Of a stretch of DNA of 12,989 nucleotides, positions 1 through 6,841 are shown one piece after another. The stretch covers positions 4,394 to 17,382 of the forward strand of contig NVSA01000025.1 of the NCBI GenBank assembly GCA_002401045.1, given 5' to 3'. Position 1 is the stretch's first letter. Every line of letters begins with the position of its first letter. The notes beneath the pieces were generated by a model. The model was not told the origin of the DNA. It was given only the letters and a program-made list of their open reading frames with translations, and searched no databases. A program made the position numbers and the translations under genes. This DNA comes from Paracoccaceae bacterium. GTDB taxonomy: Bacteria > Pseudomonadota > Alphaproteobacteria > Rhodobacterales > Rhodobacteraceae.

Positions 1-941
1 AATTCGGCTAGACCCGCCACATCATCGCCGCTGGTCCCCGCATAAAGCGTCAGCGTGCCTGTGTCGGAATAGACCCCAACTTGGCTGTAAATCGTATAGC
101 ATAGCCCGCGTTTTTCACGGGCTTCTTGGAACAAGCGTGAGGACATGCCGCCGCCCAAAGCCGCTGAATAAACCTGACCTGTATACATGTCATCGCTTAG
201 ATAGCCTTGGGTTTCCAAACACATGGTGAAATGTGCCTGCTCTAAATCTTTTTCCACACGGTGTTCACCACCTGCATATTTAGCAGGTGCCGCAATCAGC
301 CCTTTGGCGGGTTTAAGATCCCCAAAAGAAACTTGCGCCATTTTGACCAAAACATCGTGATCCACCGCGCCAGCAGCGGCTAGAACCATTTGTTCAGGCA
401 CATAATGCTGCGTTACGAATTCTTGCAGGTTTTCACGGCTAAAGCTTTTGACCCGCTCGCTAGGCCCCAAAATCGTGCGCCCAAAGGGTTGATCCGGGTA
501 GGATACTTCTTGCAACCAATCAAAAATAATGTCGTCAGGTGTGTCTAGCGACTGGCCGATTTCTTGCAAAATCACACCGCGCTCAATTTCCAACTCATTC
601 GGATCAAAGGTGGAATTCAGCACGATGTCGGAAATCACATCCATCGCGAGGGGCACATCTTTTTCCAACACGCGCACATAATAGGCAGTGGTTTCACGGC
701 TGGTATAGGCATTGATAAAGCCGCCGACATTTTCAATCGCTTCGGCAATTTGCAAAGCCGTGCGCCGCTTGGTGCCTTTAAAGGCCATATGTTCCAGAAA
801 ATGCGCGATGCCGTTTTGATCGGCACGCTCATTGCGCCCGCCAGCCGACACCCAGACGCCAAGCGATGTGGATTGCACGCTGGGCATAAATTCGGAAACG
901 ATCCGAAAACCGTTAGGCAGTGTTGTTAATTGAACGCTCAC
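1..941 (-). CDS. M16 family zinc peptidase (mitochondrial-processing-peptidase-like), C-terminus cut off by the window edge
   Basis: Translating leftwards from the GTG at 941-939 gives 313 residues with no stop. M16 members are usually about 420 residues, so roughly the last quarter is missing. The N-terminal domain carries the inverted zinc motif HFLEH (His47, Glu50, His51), followed by a helix with ENVGG and NAYTSRE. Further on is REKRGLCYTIYS (about residues 275-286), the Arg/Tyr substrate-binding region of the second domain. By family knowledge this is a soluble zinc endopeptidase; its substrate in bacteria is unclear. The GTG start is supported by an AAAGGG ribosome-binding site 7 nt upstream and by a 4-nt GTGA overlap with the thrC stop, which implies translational coupling. 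It is the last visible gene of the cox-surf1-thrC transcription unit. Family assignment is firm; physiological role is not. Confidence 0.92.
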   Translation of the reverse strand, partial: MSVQLTTLPNGFRIVSEFMPSVQSTSLGVWVSAGGRNERADQNGIAHFLEHMAFKGTKRRTALQIAEAIENVGGFINAYTSRETTAYYVRVLEKDVPLAMDVISDIVLNSTFDPNELEIERGVILQEIGQSLDTPDDIIFDWLQEVSYPDQPFGRTILGPSERVKSFSRENLQEFVTQHYVPEQMVLAAAGAVDHDVLVKMAQVSFGDLKPAKGLIAAPAKYAGGEHRVEKDLEQAHFTMCLETQGYLSDDMYTGQVYSAALGGGMSSRLFQEAREKRGLCYTIYSQVGVYSDTGTLTLYAGTSGDDVAGLAE

Positions 942-2332
942 GAACCGACCCTTTCGCGGATTAGTTTTTCAATCGCGCCCAGATCATTTGGTACCTTTGT
1001 CATACGCTCATCACGATCAAACAAATCCGCCATACGCGGGGGCAGTTCAGGATGCACGCCACAAGCGGCTTCAACCGCCGTAGGGAATTTGGCAGGATGC
1101 GCCGTTGCGAGTGAAATCATTGGCACAGATTCGTCGCGCACAATGCTGTCGGCAACTTGTACCGCCACGGCAGAATGCGGGCATAGAACCTCACCTGTAT
1201 CGACATGGTAGCGTTTAATTGCGGCACTGGTTTGTGCCTCGGAACAATGCCCGCTGTCGAATTCTTCGCGCAAACGCGCCATCGCGCCTTGCGACAAACT
1301 AAATGTACCGTCGTCTTTGAGCGCCGTCATCAACTGATCCACCGCCGCCCCTTCACGGTCATAGAGATCAAACAACAAGCGTTCAAAGTTTGAACTGACC
1401 TGAATGTCCATCGACGGGCTGATCGACGGGGTAACACCCGTTTTGGTGTGATTACCCGTCTGCAAGGTACGGTGTAAAATGTCGTTTTGATTGGTGGCAA
1501 TCACCAAACGGTCAATCGGCAGTCCCATGCGTTTGGCCACGTAGCCTGCAAAAATATCGCCAAAGTTCCCCGTAGGTACGGTAAAGCTGACCTTGCGGTG
1601 CGGTGCGCCCAATGACACGGCTGAGGTAAAGAAATAAACCACCTGTGCCAGAACCCGCGCCCAGTTGATCGAATTAACACCTGCCAATTTCACCGCGTCG
1701 CGAAATTCAAAATCGTTAAACATATCTTTGAGCAAAGCTTGGCAATCATCAAAATCACCATCCACGGCCAAGGCATGAATGTTAGATTCTGACGGTGTGG
1801 TCATCTGGCGGCGTTGCACGTTTGACACGCGCCCGTCCGGGAACATGATCACCACATCAACCGCGTCCAAACCTTTGAAGGCTTCAATCGCGGCTGATCC
1901 TGTATCACCCGAAGTTGCCCCGACGATGGTGACCCGTTCACCGCGCCGTTTTAGCGCCACTTGGAACATCTGCCCGATCAATTGCATCGCCACATCTTTG
2001 AAGGCCAAGGTCGGCCCGTGGAACAATTCCAACAGGTAATGGTTTTGGTCCAATTGCACCAAAGGACAACGCGCAACATGGCCGAAACCTGAATATGCGC
2101 GCTGGATGATTTCCATGAATTCCAGCTCGGAAAACGTATCGCCGACGAAAGGTTTCATCACCTCATAGGCAACTTGTTCATAGGTTTTACCCGCAAAGCT
2201 GGCGATTTGATCCATGCTTAATGTCGGCCACGTTTCAGGAACATAAAGCCCGCCGTCACGTGCCAAACCTGTCAGCATAGCTTCTTCAAATGTCAGGCTC
2301 GGTGCCTGTCCGCGTGTTGATATATATTTCAT
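938..2332 (-). CDS. thrC: Threonine synthase
   Basis: This 464-residue PLP enzyme converts O-phospho-L-homoserine to L-threonine in the cytosol, the last step of threonine biosynthesis. The N-terminus (MKYISTRGQ, then GLARDGGLYVPE at about 22-33) is typical of the longer proteobacterial class. The PLP Schiff-base lysine is Lys112 in GPTLAFKDVAMQ. The phosphate-binding loop is GATSGDTGSAA, starting at residue 138. A second conserved block, VPTGNFGDIFAGY, lies near residue 250. Length matches the family. The ATG lies 15 nt downstream of the surf1 stop and its own stop overlaps the start of the M16 peptidase by 4 nt, so it sits inside a polycistronic unit. An amino-acid biosynthesis gene behind a respiratory operon looks functionally unrelated, but I recall the same adjacency in related Rhodobacteraceae. 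Confidence 0.96.
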   Translation of the reverse strand: MKYISTRGQAPSLTFEEAMLTGLARDGGLYVPETWPTLSMDQIASFAGKTYEQVAYEVMKPFVGDTFSELEFMEIIQRAYSGFGHVARCPLVQLDQNHYLLELFHGPTLAFKDVAMQLIGQMFQVALKRRGERVTIVGATSGDTGSAAIEAFKGLDAVDVVIMFPDGRVSNVQRRQMTTPSESNIHALAVDGDFDDCQALLKDMFNDFEFRDAVKLAGVNSINWARVLAQVVYFFTSAVSLGAPHRKVSFTVPTGNFGDIFAGYVAKRMGLPIDRLVIATNQNDILHRTLQTGNHTKTGVTPSISPSMDIQVSSNFERLLFDLYDREGAAVDQLMTALKDDGTFSLSQGAMARLREEFDSGHCSEAQTSAAIKRYHVDTGEVLCPHSAVAVQVADSIVRDESVPMISLATAHPAKFPTAVEAACGVHPELPPRMADLFDRDERMTKVPNDLGAIEKLIRERVGS

Positions 2333-2347
2333 TCGTTCTATTCCGAT

Positions 2348-3043
2348 TTAAACGGTTTTCTGCCTGATACGATAAAGCAAGTATAGTGTCATCCCAAACC
2401 AGACAAGAGCCAACGAAAACCACGTAATCGCGTATTCTTTATGGTCATTGGTAATCCCTGCGGTCACAGGCCATGGGGTAATATTTTCCAATGGCACCCA
2501 AGCCCCGTCGACAAGCTGTTCAACGCGGTCTGCCACCACCATACGCGGGAATGTGTCTAGCACACCAGCCATGGTTTCCAACTCACGGGCAAACCAGATG
2601 TTTTTCACAACATCGGGTTGCGGCGTAAACTTGGGGTCAAATTCATTCGGCCACAGCATATTGCCTGTCACGCGCATTTTGCCCTGAATCGGCGGGTTCG
2701 CTTTGTTTTCAATTTTCAAAAAGCCAAAATCAACCAGCAAACTATTTGTGCCAGGGTTCAGGCGGCCAATAACACGGTAGCCAGACCCGACAAATTTTTG
2801 CGAGGTCAGCACATGCAATTGTTCTGGGGAGACTTGGCCCTCGACAGAAACCCGTAAATAATTATGCTCGGCTTTATTTGCATTTTCAGGAATGGCGATG
2901 GGATCCGATGCCATGCGGTGCTCAATCTGGCCGATTTTATCCAGCTTCCATTCCAAACGATTCACTTGCCAAATGCCCAACCACAACAGCACAGCAATGC
3001 CAGAAATGCCAAAAAGAAGCGGTAGGATCATACGTTTGGTCAT
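2348..3043 (-). CDS. surf1: SURF1-family cytochrome oxidase assembly protein
   Basis: This 231-residue inner-membrane protein has the SURF1 layout. It has one N-terminal membrane helix (about 5-25) ending in LGIWQVNRLEWK, a periplasmic domain, and a C-terminal helix (about 206-225). The family signature NDHKEYAITWF contains His201, equivalent to the histidine implicated in haem a binding in Paracoccus Surf1. SURF1 helps insert haem a into subunit I of haem-copper oxidases. The ATG is supported by an AAGG ribosome-binding site at 3054-3051, 7 nt upstream. It follows ctaE by 72 nt, the widest gap inside the operon apart from this same type of spacer at ctaC-ctaB, and that gap holds a strong hairpin that may lower its expression relative to the structural subunits. 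Confidence 0.93.
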   Translation of the reverse strand: MTKRMILPLLFGISGIAVLLWLGIWQVNRLEWKLDKIGQIEHRMASDPIAIPENANKAEHNYLRVSVEGQVSPEQLHVLTSQKFVGSGYRVIGRLNPGTNSLLVDFGFLKIENKANPPIQGKMRVTGNMLWPNEFDPKFTPQPDVVKNIWFARELETMAGVLDTFPRMVVADRVEQLVDGAWVPLENITPWPVTAGITNDHKEYAITWFSLALVWFGMTLYLLYRIRQKTV

Positions 3044-3062
3044 GGGAATGCCTTACAAATAG

Positions 3063-3089
3063 AAAAGCGCGGAACCTGCCCGCGCTTTT
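3063..3089 (-). terminator. Intrinsic-terminator-like hairpin between ctaE and surf1
   Basis: A perfect 10-bp inverted repeat: AAAAGCGCGG (3063-3072) and CCGCGCTTTT (3080-3089) with a 7-nt loop. Because the arms begin with A and end with T, it could act in either direction. On the minus strand the stem ends in CTTTT followed by CTATTTG. It sits 27 nt past the ctaE stop and just upstream of the surf1 ribosome-binding site. I see no room for a new promoter before surf1, so it probably gives partial termination or protects the 3' end of cox mRNA. Confidence 0.7.
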
Positions 3090-3115
3090 AAATATATTGC
3101 CATCAGTGCTGCGGA

Positions 3116-3943
3116 TCAACCGCCCCAGATGTAGATTGCGAAAAACAAGAACAACCAAACCACGTCGACAAAGTGCCAATACCAAGCGGCGGCCTCTAAT
3201 CCTGTGTGGCGCTCTTGGGTAAAGTGACCTGCATTGGCGCGGAATAAACACACCAACAAAAAGATCGTACCGATCAGAACGTGGAAACCGTGGAAACCCG
3301 TCGCCATAAAGAAGTTCGCGCCATAAATGTTACCAGAGAAACCAAAAGCTGCGTGGCTGTATTCATAAGCTTGGAATGCCGTGAACAAAACGCCCAGCGC
3401 AACTGCGCCAAACAAGCCCCATTTCAAACCATTACGGTCATTTTCATGCGACAAAGCGTGGTGTGCCCATGTGCAAAGACAGCCAGAACACAACAAGATC
3501 AATGTATTGATCAGTGGCAGGTGGAACGCATCAAACGTCTCAATGCCAACAGGTGGCCAAACACCGTCTATTTTGGGGTAACCTTCGGTCATCGGATAAA
3601 GCGCGTGCTTAAAGAACGACCAGAACCAAGCCACAAAGAACATCACTTCGGACATGATGAACATGATCACGCCGTAGCGCAAACCGATGGTCACAACAGG
3701 TGTGTGATCGCCTGCGTGGCTTTCTTCAATAACCTCGGACCACCAAGAGAACATGGTGAACAAAACCAATGCCAAACCCGCTAGGAATACCCATGGCTGG
3801 TTAACGTCATAACCTGTTGATGCCATCCGTGGAGACATCCAAAGAACGGCACCTGCAAGCATGATAAAAGCACCAAGCGCGCCTGTAATCGGCCAAATGC
3901 TTGGGCTTAGAATGTGAAAGTCATGATTTTTTTCATGCGCCAT
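3116..3943 (-). CDS. ctaE: Cytochrome c oxidase subunit III (aa3-type)
   Basis: This 275-residue protein has seven predicted membrane helices and is a structural subunit of the inner-membrane aa3 oxidase. Recognisable blocks are HILSPSIWPITGA at the N-terminus, GLRYGVIMFIMSE around 87-99 with conserved Glu99 in helix III, ATGFHGFHVLIGT (about 214-226), and LEAAAWYWHFVDVVW (249-263) near the C-terminus. Subunit III binds lipid and stabilises proton uptake to the active site. The start has a GGGGA ribosome-binding site about 8 nt upstream and follows the ctaG stop by 16 nt. The loop LCSGCLCTWAHH has three cysteines in a short span, which I regard as ordinary variation. Length and motifs match the family throughout; no sign of damage. 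Confidence 0.98.
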   Translation of the reverse strand: MAHEKNHDFHILSPSIWPITGALGAFIMLAGAVLWMSPRMASTGYDVNQPWVFLAGLALVLFTMFSWWSEVIEESHAGDHTPVVTIGLRYGVIMFIMSEVMFFVAWFWSFFKHALYPMTEGYPKIDGVWPPVGIETFDAFHLPLINTLILLCSGCLCTWAHHALSHENDRNGLKWGLFGAVALGVLFTAFQAYEYSHAAFGFSGNIYGANFFMATGFHGFHVLIGTIFLLVCLFRANAGHFTQERHTGLEAAAWYWHFVDVVWLFLFFAIYIWGG

Positions 3944-3959
3944 GGTTGGTATCCCCTTT

Positions 3960-4559
3960 TTATTGTGCTTTTTCTATGTCGGATTGCCCACCAGATGCAA
4001 GGCTTGCATGCGTGTTGGGTAAATCTGTCACATGAAACGTGTAGCTGAGTGTGATTGAATTTACATATTTAGCTTCGCGATCCTTCACAATTTCAGGATC
4101 AACGTAAAAGGTTACGGGCATTTGCACGGTTTCACCCGGTTGCAAAACCTGCATCTCGAAGCAGAAACAGTCAATTTTGGTAAAATAACTGCCTGCGGAA
4201 AATGGAAAGACATTAAAACTGGCGGTGCCAGCGATCACTTGATCGGTCGGATTATGCGCTTCATAGAATGCCAAAGCGGTTTCGCCGATTTTGAGTTCCA
4301 TCGTGCGGACAACAGGTTTAAACGTCCACGGCATACCGCGTTCTAACGAGCCGTCAAAACGGATTTGGATCGTGCGGTCTAACACTTCACCGCTGGATTG
4401 TTCAGCGACTTGCGTCACACCGGCAAAACCTGTGACGCGACAGAACCAGTCGTAAAACGGCACTGCGGCAAAAGACAGCGCCAGCATTGTGAACACCAAA
4501 AAGCTTAAGCGACGCACAAGTTTTTTGTTTTTATTCGCAGGGTCGTTCGGCGTGTTCAT
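3960..4559 (-). CDS. ctaG: Cytochrome c oxidase assembly protein CtaG/Cox11 (CuB copper chaperone)
   Basis: This 199-residue protein has a short cytosolic N-terminus, one membrane helix (about 17-36) and a periplasmic beta-rich domain, as in Cox11. The copper-binding motif CFCF occurs at 131-134 (Cys131 and Cys133). A third conserved cysteine, Cys40, lies just after the helix in FYDWFCRVTGFAG. By family knowledge it delivers Cu(I) to the CuB site of subunit I. The downstream stretch QPGETVQMPVTFYVDP is also diagnostic. The ATG overlaps the stop of the 59-residue upstream ORF by 4 nt (ATGA), and GGAG at 4571-4568 gives an 8-nt-spaced ribosome-binding site inside that ORF, so the two are probably translationally coupled. 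Confidence 0.97.
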   Translation of the reverse strand: MNTPNDPANKNKKLVRRLSFLVFTMLALSFAAVPFYDWFCRVTGFAGVTQVAEQSSGEVLDRTIQIRFDGSLERGMPWTFKPVVRTMELKIGETALAFYEAHNPTDQVIAGTASFNVFPFSAGSYFTKIDCFCFEMQVLQPGETVQMPVTFYVDPEIVKDREAKYVNSITLSYTFHVTDLPNTHASLASGGQSDIEKAQ

Positions 4560-4735
4560 TCAGATATCTCCAGCGCAGGGCGGCGTACATGATCTGTGGC
4601 CTCCATGTTTTGACCTGCCATCATTTTTGCAATCGTGATTGAGAACACCAGCGTTACAAATGCGGCAAGGACAAGACCCAGCATCATATTATTGCGTTTG
4701 CGCGTTGGCGTTGTGTTGTTATCGGCACCAGACAT
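4556..4735 (-). CDS. Small single-pass membrane protein encoded between ctaB and ctaG
   Basis: A 59-residue ORF that begins 3 nt after the ctaB stop and overlaps the ctaG start by 4 nt (ATGA). It starts MSGADNNTTPTRKRNN, a basic cytosolic tail, followed by one hydrophobic helix (about 17-40, MMLGLVLAAFVTLVFSITIA) and a short polar tail ending RRPALEISE. Charge distribution predicts N-in, C-out topology. The tight packing on both sides argues strongly that it is a real gene. A small ORF in the same position is known in Paracoccus-type cta operons (ORF2 between the cox10 and cox11 homologues), from memory. A role in oxidase assembly or as a small accessory subunit is inference from position; no motif reveals it. 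Confidence 0.85.
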   Translation of the reverse strand: MSGADNNTTPTRKRNNMMLGLVLAAFVTLVFSITIAKMMAGQNMEATDHVRRPALEISE

Positions 4736-4738
4736 ATT

Positions 4739-5689
4739 TTACACCCATTGCGGCCAATCGGCCCAAGTTACACCCATTGCTTTTGTGCCAGCTTCGATCA
4801 GCAAGGCAACAAAATGCAAGAATAAATAATACAGAGAAATACGAAAGACTTTGCGTTCTGATTTATACCCATCAGCAATCGCGACATCTTCATCACGGCG
4901 ATACAGTTTCCAAGCACCCGCTAGGAACATCGCATTTAGTACCAGCGATATGGCAAAATAAATCGGGCCGCCAATGCTGGTGAACCCAAGAACCAATGCT
5001 ACAGGGATCAACAATATTGTATAAACCAAGATATGCTTGCGCGTTGAGCGCTTACCGTGGGTTACAGTCAACATCGGCACCCCAGCCGCGTCATAATCGT
5101 CGTTCATAAATAAAGCCAACGCCCAGAAATGCGGCGGTGTCCACATAAAGATCAGCAGGAACATCAAAATGCTTTCAACACTGACCCCGCCCGTGGCAAC
5201 AGCCCAACCGATCATCGGTGGGAAAGCCCCCGCCGCGCCACCGATCACGATGTTTTGCGGTGTAGAGCGTTTCAACCACATGGTATAAACCACGGCATAA
5301 AAGAAAATCGTAAAGGCCAGCAGAGCTGCGGCAAACACGTTAGACGTCAGCCCCAACATGCCCACGGCAATCACCGACATCCATGTGCCAAACAACTTGG
5401 CGTTATAGCCCGTCACCCGACCCGCAGGGATCGGACGGTTCTGGGTGCGTGTCATAATGCGGTCGATATCAGCGTCCCACCACATGTTCAGCGCGCCAGA
5501 GGCACCGCCGCCAATGGCGATAAACAAAATAGAGGCAAAACCGATAACAGGGTTAACCGACACGGGGGCAACCAACAGGCCTACCAAAGCGGTAAACACC
5601 ACAAGCGACATCACGCGCGGTTTTAACAACGCGATATAGTCGCTAAAATCGGTTTCACGGCCCGTATCAATCACAGTAGCATTTGCCAT
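4739..5689 (-). CDS. ctaB: Protohaem IX farnesyltransferase (haem O synthase)
   Basis: This 316-residue polytopic membrane enzyme of the UbiA prenyltransferase superfamily converts haem B to haem O using farnesyl diphosphate, the step before haem A. The first Asp-rich motif NxxxDxxxD is Asn68, Asp72, Asp76 (within NMWWDADIDRIM), followed by RTQNRPIPAGR at 81-91. The second polar loop is TPPHFWALALFMNDDYDAAG, with Asp197, Asp198 and Asp200. The remainder is about nine hydrophobic helices. The N-terminus FSDYIALLKPRVMSLV is typical of CtaB. It follows ctaC by 61 nt, in which there is a short hairpin, and precedes the small membrane ORF by 3 nt. The ribosome-binding site is weak (GGA about 9 nt upstream). 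Assignment is firm. Confidence 0.97.
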   Translation of the reverse strand: MANATVIDTGRETDFSDYIALLKPRVMSLVVFTALVGLLVAPVSVNPVIGFASILFIAIGGGASGALNMWWDADIDRIMTRTQNRPIPAGRVTGYNAKLFGTWMSVIAVGMLGLTSNVFAAALLAFTIFFYAVVYTMWLKRSTPQNIVIGGAAGAFPPMIGWAVATGGVSVESILMFLLIFMWTPPHFWALALFMNDDYDAAGVPMLTVTHGKRSTRKHILVYTILLIPVALVLGFTSIGGPIYFAISLVLNAMFLAGAWKLYRRDEDVAIADGYKSERKVFRISLYYLFLHFVALLIEAGTKAMGVTWADWPQWV

Positions 5690-5711
5690 TTTGTGTATCC
5701 AAAAACGTCAA

Positions 5712-5729
5712 GCGGGCCTTGCGACCCGC
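5712..5729 (-). terminator. Short hairpin between ctaC and ctaB (possible attenuator or processing site)
   Basis: On the minus strand GCGGGT pairs with GCCCGC (one T-G wobble) around a 6-nt loop, positions 5729-5712. A run of five T follows only after a 6-nt interval, so it is not a classic terminator. Located 22 nt past the ctaC stop, it could set the ratio of abundant subunit II mRNA to the haem synthase message. Low certainty. Confidence 0.35.
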
Positions 5730-5750
5730 CGTGTCGGTTTAAATTCGGTT

Positions 5751-6665
5751 CTATTGTGCGTCTGCAACTTGGATGCTGCGCGGAATGCCAGCATATTCGT
5801 TGATCGCAGCATCTAGCCATTTATCATAAGCCGCTTGGCTGACAACTTTGACAGTAATCGGCATATATGAATGGTCTTTACCGCAAAGCTCTGAACATTG
5901 ACCAAAATAGATGCCTTCTTTTTCGACCTTGAACCAAAGCTCGGCCAAACGACCTGGAACCGCATCTTGTTTCACACCAAAGGCAGGAATAGCCCAAGAG
6001 TGGATCACATCAGCGCCCGTCACTTGTACAACGATTGTTTTGTTAACAGGAATAACCACGGCTGTGTCTGTTGCCAAAAGGAACTCGTCAGGACTGTAAC
6101 CTTGCGCTTTGAGCGCTGCCATAACAGCAGGCGAGCGACGCATTGCTTGATCCGCATCATCATCACCCAAAGTTGCCGCGTGACCAATCATATAGCTATC
6201 AAATTCAAAACCATGGTCGACATATTCATGTGTCCAGTACCATTGGTTGCCTGTCGCTTTAATCGTAATGTCAGCTTTTGGAATTTCTTGTTGTTTGAAC
6301 AACAGATTCAAAGACGGCGGGATCATTGCAACCAAAATTACGATCGGAATAAGTGTCCAGCCAATTTCCAATGCGGAATTATGGGTGAATGTCGCAGGTG
6401 TCGGGTTTTTACGTTGGTTGAAACGAAACATAACATACAACAGCAAAAGCGTCACAAAAAGAGTGATCACGCCGATGATGTACAACAAAAAGTTGTCCAT
6501 CCATTGTTGATCACGGGCAAGTTCGGTTGCAGCCGGTTGGAAAGCAATACCCTTTGGAATGGGTTTACCAAGGCTTTCTAACCCGTCTTGCGCATAGACA
6601 GACGTTGCCAAACCAAGCCCTGCTAGACTTGCGAAACTTGCTGTGAAATATTTTGCTACTCGCAT
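5751..6665 (-). CDS. ctaC: Cytochrome c oxidase subunit II (CuA subunit)
   Basis: This 304-residue protein accepts electrons from cytochrome c at the binuclear CuA centre. It has a signal sequence (1-25, ending SVYAQ), two membrane helices (about 58-82 and 100-122) and a periplasmic cupredoxin domain. All six CuA ligands are visible: His222, Cys257, Glu259 (backbone ligand), Cys261, His265 and Met268, within HSWAIP and GQCSELCGKDHSYMP. The aromatic QWYW at 141-144 contains the tryptophan that is the electron-entry point in Paracoccus. An insertion around residues 155-200 (GDDDADQAM...) is like the longer loop of Paracoccus/Rhodobacter subunit II. It is the first gene of the operon; AGGA at 6675-6672 lies 6 nt before the ATG. 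A perfect inverted repeat lies about 40 nt upstream and may control the operon. Confidence 0.98.
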   Translation of the reverse strand: MRVAKYFTASFASLAGLGLATSVYAQDGLESLGKPIPKGIAFQPAATELARDQQWMDNFLLYIIGVITLFVTLLLLYVMFRFNQRKNPTPATFTHNSALEIGWTLIPIVILVAMIPPSLNLLFKQQEIPKADITIKATGNQWYWTHEYVDHGFEFDSYMIGHAATLGDDDADQAMRRSPAVMAALKAQGYSPDEFLLATDTAVVIPVNKTIVVQVTGADVIHSWAIPAFGVKQDAVPGRLAELWFKVEKEGIYFGQCSELCGKDHSYMPITVKVVSQAAYDKWLDAAINEYAGIPRSIQVADAQ

Positions 6666-6704
6666 GTGTTCATCCTGTTTTTATCGGGCTTTATGCCCCT
6701 GAAA

Positions 6705-6727
6705 CTGTCAAATTAACGGTTTGACAG
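6705..6727. promoter_or_regulatory. Perfect inverted repeat CTGTCAAA-N7-TTTGACAG in the ctaC-tldD divergent region
   Basis: Two perfect 8-bp arms (6705-6712 and 6720-6727) flank a 7-bp spacer. Each strand therefore carries TTTGACAG, containing a TTGACA element. It is bracketed by a direct repeat CCCCTG at 6696-6701 and 6731-6736. It lies 40 bp upstream of the ctaC ATG and 115 bp upstream of tldD. It could be an operator for the cox operon or a 5'-leader hairpin; no -10 element is correctly spaced from either TTGACA, so I favour a regulator site. The regulator is unknown. Confidence 0.5.
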
Positions 6728-6736
6728 AATCCCCTG

Positions 6737-6766
6737 TTGTCACTCTGGCCTGAAAAACCATATTAC
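6737..6766 (+). promoter_or_regulatory. Candidate sigma-70 promoter for tldD
   Basis: TTGTCA (6737-6742, 5/6 match to the -35 consensus) is followed after 18 nt by TATTAC (6761-6766, 4/6 match to the -10 consensus). This would start transcription near 6773 and give a leader of about 70 nt. The leader would contain a small hairpin GCGGC-N5-GCCGC at 6792-6806. The -10 match is moderate, so this is a prediction only. Confidence 0.35.
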
Positions 6767-6841
6767 GATACAAGAAACAAGTGTTCCCTTTGCGGCATTG
6801 CGCCGCCTTTGGCACGTTTTTAAGCACAAGGAAGTTGAATT

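Noticed and set aside
6706..6711. Minus-strand TTGACA as the -35 box of a ctaC promoter
   Set aside because: At 16-18 nt spacing there is only GCCCGA-like sequence, with no acceptable -10; the element is better explained as one arm of the inverted repeat.
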